DNA of 64,000 nt from WJKG01 sp964627305 (GTDB lineage Bacteria > Zixibacteria > MSB-5A5 > GN15 > FEB-12), in contig CAZVHP010000007.1 of assembly GCA_964627305.1 (NCBI GenBank), positions 62,001-126,000 of the forward strand, given 5' to 3'. The notes under the pieces are model-generated. The model did not search any database and had not been told where the DNA came from. It saw only the letters and a list, made by a program, of their open reading frames with translations. This document shows, in pieces, positions 60,431 through 64,000 of this stretch; the stretch's first letter is position 1; every line of letters starts with the position of its first letter. Both the position numbers and the translations under genes were made by a program.

Positions 60431-61162
60431 CTACTGGGCGGTGATGGGCAGGGTGAGGATGTCCATCATCTCGCGTACGGCGCGTTCGAATCCAACCAGC
60501 ATGGCGCGCACGCAAATGGCGTGTCCGACGACGAATTCGTCGATGAGGCCGAGTTCCATGAGCGGCCGCATGTTGCGGTAGGAGATTCCCCGACCGCAAT
60601 TGACGACGAGATCGGACTTGTGGGCGGCCTGTACGGCGCGATCGATGCGGTCGAGCTCGGACTGGGCTTCCTCGAGGGTACGGGCGGCGGTGTATCCATG
60701 GCAGTTGATCAGCACAGCGGTAGCACCACTGCGGGCGGCACCCTTGACGGCGTCGGGTTCAGGCTCGACGAAGTAGGCGATATTGACGCCGACGCCTGCG
60801 AACTGATTGGCGACATCGGAGAAATCGACGGGGGCGGCATCGAAGTCGATGGTGGAGACGGGGGTGGAGCTGTCGGCGTGATCGGCAACGAAGGTTACCA
60901 GCCATGGTTTGATTTCGAGCGCCTTTTTGATGTAGTCTTCGACCGGGGGCATTTCGATAGTCAATTTGGTTTTGACGACGCCCTTGAGCAGATAGATGTC
61001 GCGCTCGCGGATGTGGCGGCGGTCGCGACGGAATTGAATGGCGATGCCGTCGGCCTGGGCCAGTTCGGCCAGTACGGCGGCCTGGGCCGGGTCCGGCTCT
61101 TTGAGTCCCCGCAGCTCCCGCAAGGCCGCTACCAGATCGAGATTGACAGATAGTTGCGGCAC
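60431..61162 (-). CDS. pdxJ: Pyridoxine 5'-phosphate synthase
   Basis: A 243-residue TIM-barrel enzyme that joins 1-deoxyxylulose 5-phosphate and an aminoacetone phosphate to make PNP, the last step of DXP-dependent vitamin B6 synthesis. The N-terminus LSVNLDLVAALREL, QFRRDRRHIRERDIYLL and VNCGRGISYRNM are diagnostic. Length is standard. It lies between rluD and rsmA in one direction; pdxA is not in the window. Confidence 0.95.
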   Translation of the reverse strand: MPQLSVNLDLVAALRELRGLKEPDPAQAAVLAELAQADGIAIQFRRDRRHIRERDIYLLKGVVKTKLTIEMPPVEDYIKKALEIKPWLVTFVADHADSSTPVSTIDFDAAPVDFSDVANQFAGVGVNIAYFVEPEPDAVKGAARSGATAVLINCHGYTAARTLEEAQSELDRIDRAVQAAHKSDLVVNCGRGISYRNMRPLMELGLIDEFVVGHAICVRAMLVGFERAVREMMDILTLPITAQ

Positions 61163-61217
61163 GTCACACTCCTTGTCCGGTCGCGCCCTGAAGTGTGATT
61201 ACGACAGGGCGGGACCC

Positions 61218-62039
61218 TTAGTCCTCGCCTTGATCTTCTGTCAGCATAGTACGGGCGACCAGGTGTTGAGTCAAATTCAAAAACTGATCGGTGCTCATCT
61301 GTTCGGCGCGGATGGTTTGATGGAGGTTGATTTCGCGCAGGATGGCGCGGAGCGCGTGGACGTCATCAGTGATCGCCGGGATGAGATTGTTGATCAATTG
61401 TTTGCGTCGGTGGGCGAAGGCGGCGCGAACGACACGTTCGAAGGCTGAAGGGAAGGGCACGTTGACGGGGTCCGGGCGGCGGACCAGCTCGATGACAGCG
61501 GAGGTGACATTGGGAGGCGGTTTGAAGGCGTCGGGCCTGACGGTGAAGCGATGCCGAATGTGGTAGTGCAGTTGAGAAAAGAGGGCGATGGGTGCCCAGT
61601 CTTTGGAGTTTGGTTGTGAGGCGAGGCGTTGGGCCATCTCGTGCTGGACCATGAAGACGGCGCGATGGACCTGGGGGCGGTTCTGAACCATCCATTCGAT
61701 GACGGGCGAGGTGATGTTGTAGGGCAGGTTTCCGACGAGGGTGAAGGTCGTCAGATGCTCGGGCGGGGTGTAGTGCAGGAAGTCGGTCTGGATGATGTGG
61801 CAGTTGTCGCAGTCGGCGAGTTTGTCTGTGAGGCGGGGTATCAGGTCGCGGTCGAATTCGATTGCGTAGAGGTCGGCGCCGGATTGGGCAAGGGGAAGGG
61901 TGAGTGCTCCCCGGCCGGGGCCGATTTCGACAATGGGCTGGCCGGGCTGCGGGTTGATGAGGGCGATGATGCGGGCGATGACTGATGAGGAGGTGAGAAA
62001 GTGCTGTCCGAACCGTTTACGGGGGCGTGGCGCGTTCAT
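61218..62039 (-). CDS. rsmA: 16S rRNA dimethyltransferase
   Basis: A 273-residue KsgA-type enzyme that dimethylates two adenines near the 3' end of 16S rRNA. The N-terminus KRFGQHFLTSSSVIARI, SAM motif VEIGPGRGALTLPL and catalytic LVGNLPYNITSPV are present, followed by a C-terminal helical domain. It starts 2 bases before the tatD stop. Confidence 0.95.
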   Translation of the reverse strand: MNAPRPRKRFGQHFLTSSSVIARIIALINPQPGQPIVEIGPGRGALTLPLAQSGADLYAIEFDRDLIPRLTDKLADCDNCHIIQTDFLHYTPPEHLTTFTLVGNLPYNITSPVIEWMVQNRPQVHRAVFMVQHEMAQRLASQPNSKDWAPIALFSQLHYHIRHRFTVRPDAFKPPPNVTSAVIELVRRPDPVNVPFPSAFERVVRAAFAHRRKQLINNLIPAITDDVHALRAILREINLHQTIRAEQMSTDQFLNLTQHLVARTMLTEDQGED

Positions 62040-62041
62040 GG

Positions 62042-62818
62042 TCAGCCTCCAAAGGTGTCCTCGAGTCCGAAGAATCTGCGGGCGGTGCGATCGGTCAGTT
62101 TGTCAACTTCGGCGGCGTCTATGGCACGCAGCTCGGCGATTCTGTCGCAAATGTATTTGATACAGGCGGGCTGGTTGCGCTTGCCGCGAAAGGGGACCGG
62201 AGTGAGATAGGGGGCATCGGTCTCGAGCATGATCTTGTCGAGGGGGACCTCGGCGGCGACTCGGGCCATGCGGGATTTGGTGTAGGTGATGACTCCACCG
62301 ACTGAGATAATGCAGCCTATGTCGATCACTTCGAGGGCGTCGTCGACATCGCCGGGGAAGCAGTGAAACACGGCTCCGGGCAGGTCGGGGATGACGTCAC
62401 GGAGGATGGCGATACACTCGTCGAGTGACTCGCGGGAGTGAATGACGACGGGGAGTTTGGTTTCGATGGCCAGTTGCAGTTGTCGGCGGAAGGCGTGTCG
62501 CTGGGTATCTCGGGGTGAGAGGTCGCGGTAGAAGTCGAGACCGATTTCGCCAATAGCGCGTACTTTGGGGTGGTCGGCCATCCGGCGCAGCTCGGCAAGC
62601 ACTTGTGGGGTGAGCGTTCGGGCATCGTGGGGATGGACGCCGATGGTGGCATAGACGGAATCGAAGCGTTCAGCCAGTTCGATTGATTTGCGGGAGGTGG
62701 TCAGATCGACGCCGATGTTGACGATGGTGTGTACGCCGGCTCTGGCGGCATCGGCAACAAGCCGGTCGCGTTCGCCGTTGAAATCGGAGAAGTCGAGATG
62801 GCAATGGGAGTCAATCAT
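62042..62818 (-). CDS. tatD: TatD family DNase
   Basis: A 258-residue metal-dependent hydrolase. Metal ligands are visible in IDSHCHLD, GEIGLDFYRD and VIHSRES; the later ETDAPYLTP motif completes the site. TatD proteins are 3'-5' exonucleases on single-stranded or damaged DNA. The start overlaps the metG stop by one base (TGATG). metG-tatD-rsmA is a common neighbourhood. Confidence 0.94.
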   Translation of the reverse strand: MIDSHCHLDFSDFNGERDRLVADAARAGVHTIVNIGVDLTTSRKSIELAERFDSVYATIGVHPHDARTLTPQVLAELRRMADHPKVRAIGEIGLDFYRDLSPRDTQRHAFRRQLQLAIETKLPVVIHSRESLDECIAILRDVIPDLPGAVFHCFPGDVDDALEVIDIGCIISVGGVITYTKSRMARVAAEVPLDKIMLETDAPYLTPVPFRGKRNQPACIKYICDRIAELRAIDAAEVDKLTDRTARRFFGLEDTFGG

Positions 62819-64000
62819 CAGTTGACGGGCGCGCCGGGCGGCATTTCGAGGTCGGTGGTAAGAACGCAGAGCTGGTCGCCTCGTTTGGCGGCCAGCAGCA
62901 TGCCGTGAGATTCAATGCCTCGGATCGTGGCGGGTTTGAGGTTGGCAACGACAATGACGTGTTTGCCCACGATTTCGGGCGCAGTGTAGTGCTGGGCGAT
63001 ACCGGCGACGATCTGTCGTTTCTCGTTGCCGATGTCGACCTGCAGCTTGAGCAGCCTGTCGGCTCCTTCAACCTTCTCGGCCTTGAGTACCATAGCGACC
63101 CGGAGTTGTACCCTGGCGAAGTCGGTGATATCCACCAGTCCGGGCTCGGTGACGGCCTTGTTGCTCTTGCCGGCATCTGGTTTGGCAGCCCCGGCGAGGT
63201 GTTTTTTGGCTTCGAGCCTGGGGAAAATTGGTTGATCGACGCTGATGGGCGTTCCGGGTTTGAGGCGTGTGAAGGCGCGGGCGTCTTCGAGTGTCAGGGT
63301 GTTGTCGGCAAGCGAGAGGACCTGGCGAAGCTGCCGCATCTTGCCGGGCATGACGGGGAACAGAACAACGGACACCATGCGGAGGATTTCGCAGCAGGCG
63401 TTGAGGACGCCGCCGAGCTGGTCGGTTTGTCCGGCTTTGGCCATTTTCCACGGAGCGGTATCGTTGAAGAACTTGTTGGTGGCGCGCACGAGCGCGACGG
63501 CTTCCTCGATGGCGGCACCGATGCGGAAGCTGTTGATGAACTGCTGGGCGTTGTCGGCCAGTTGTCCTGCCTGCAGTTTCAACTCGGGCAATCCGGGAAC
63601 GCTGTCGCAGGGTGCAGGGAGCTTGCCCTCGCAATTGGTCATCACCATTTTGGCGACGCGGGAGACGAGGTTGCCGAGATCGTTGGCGAGGTCGGTGTTG
63701 TATTGGGCGACAAAGCGACTGGCCTGCACGTCGCCATCGTGACCGAAGGGATACTGGGTGAGCAGGAGGTATCGGGTTGCATCGGGACCGAACTCATCGA
63801 CCATATCATTGGGGTCGATCTTGTTGCCGAGGGTTTTGGACATTTTGGCGCCATCGACGGTGAAGAAGCCATGCAGGAAGATGGTTTCCGGGAGTTTGAT
63901 ACCGGCGGCCATCAGCATGGCCGGCCAGTACAGGCAGTGGAACTTGAGGATGTCCTTGGCCATGAGGTGGACGACCTCGGCCCGGTTCCACCACTGGTCG
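62818..64000 (-). CDS. metG: Methionyl-tRNA synthetase, C-terminal part
   Basis: The 3' part of metG; the 5' end lies beyond the window. The in-frame sequence at the edge reads WNRAEVVHLMAKDILKFH, a known internal MetRS stretch, so the ATG at 63963 is internal. The KMSKT signature (GAKMSKTLGNK) and the anticodon-binding helical domain follow. A C-terminal Trbp/OB-fold tRNA-binding domain (about last 100 residues, DFARVQLRVAMVLKAE to LEMPPGAPVN) is fused, as in dimeric MetRS. It charges initiator and elongator tRNA-Met. Confidence 0.95.
   Translation of the reverse strand, partial: DQWWNRAEVVHLMAKDILKFHCLYWPAMLMAAGIKLPETIFLHGFFTVDGAKMSKTLGNKIDPNDMVDEFGPDATRYLLLTQYPFGHDGDVQASRFVAQYNTDLANDLGNLVSRVAKMVMTNCEGKLPAPCDSVPGLPELKLQAGQLADNAQQFINSFRIGAAIEEAVALVRATNKFFNDTAPWKMAKAGQTDQLGGVLNACCEILRMVSVVLFPVMPGKMRQLRQVLSLADNTLTLEDARAFTRLKPGTPISVDQPIFPRLEAKKHLAGAAKPDAGKSNKAVTEPGLVDITDFARVQLRVAMVLKAEKVEGADRLLKLQVDIGNEKRQIVAGIAQHYTAPEIVGKHVIVVANLKPATIRGIESHGMLLAAKRGDQLCVLTTDLEMPPGAPVN

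Noticed and set aside
1..64000. tRNA, rRNA, CRISPR, prophage or transposase genes
   Set aside because: No cloverleaf-like sequence, regular spacer array or matching protein was recognised by eye; a tRNA could still be missed without a computed search.

Overview
The window is a high-GC bacterial chromosome segment with dense, often overlapping gene pairs (ATGA, GTGA and TGATG junctions). The best placement is a Gram-negative member of the Fibrobacteres-Chlorobi-Bacteroidetes (FCB) superphylum, probably an uncultured phylum of the Zixibacteria type. That placement is inferred from three proteins with type IX secretion (T9SS)-style C-terminal domains (two carry the motif NYPNPFNPTTTI), a PorX-like response regulator with its kinase, an apolipoprotein N-acyltransferase and several lipobox proteins. 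No rRNA, tRNA, CRISPR array, insertion sequence or phage gene was recognised.

Layout. 0-4.6 kb (+): an operon-like set of two CsgG-like proteins, an outer-membrane barrel and a lipoprotein with a cohesin-like domain. 4.7-9.6 kb (-): a 1611-residue secreted protein (beta-helix, four PKD domains, two BACON-like domains, dockerin repeats, T9SS tail) that converges on the cohesin-like lipoprotein. 10-13.1 kb: an ABC-F ATPase of antibiotic-resistance appearance, a small outer-membrane barrel and a repeat-rich intergenic island. 13-19 kb (-): a degenerate GGDEF protein, an NtrC-type sigma-54 activator and two GAF-containing histidine kinases. 19-27 kb (-): folC, accD, rimI, tsaB, tsaE, a porX/porY-like pair, serS, then rpsD. 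28-29 kb: a solitary short flagellin with a near-consensus sigma-54 promoter. 29.3-45.7 kb (-): a complete division and cell-wall (dcw) cluster in the order mraZ-rsmH-ftsL-ftsI-murE-murF-mraY-murD-ftsW-murG-murC-ftsQ-ftsA-ftsZ, transcribed from a clear sigma-70-type promoter. 46-55.5 kb: a gingipain-like C25 protease, two glycosyltransferases, a FemAB-like acyltransferase, a beta-propeller T9SS protein and lnt. 55.5-64 kb: housekeeping genes gpmI, purM, rluD, pdxJ, rsmA, tatD and a metG fragment, with a methyltransferase and a small carbonic-anhydrase-like protein.

How the parts may connect. The T9SS-tailed proteins, PorX/PorY-like regulators and Lnt-processed lipoproteins form a cell-surface theme. 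A cohesin-like lipoprotein beside a dockerin protein suggests an attachment pair on the outer membrane. The NtrC-type regulator and the flagellin sigma-54 promoter suggest a local sigma-54 circuit.

Unusual observations are: murE has an intact N-terminal domain but no ATG/GTG/TTG start, with ATC where the start is expected; lnt shows a milder version of the same problem; the flagellin mRNA would begin at a stem-loop; strand base composition switches near 9.9 kb independently of gene orientation; and several promoters share a TTGACT -35 element.
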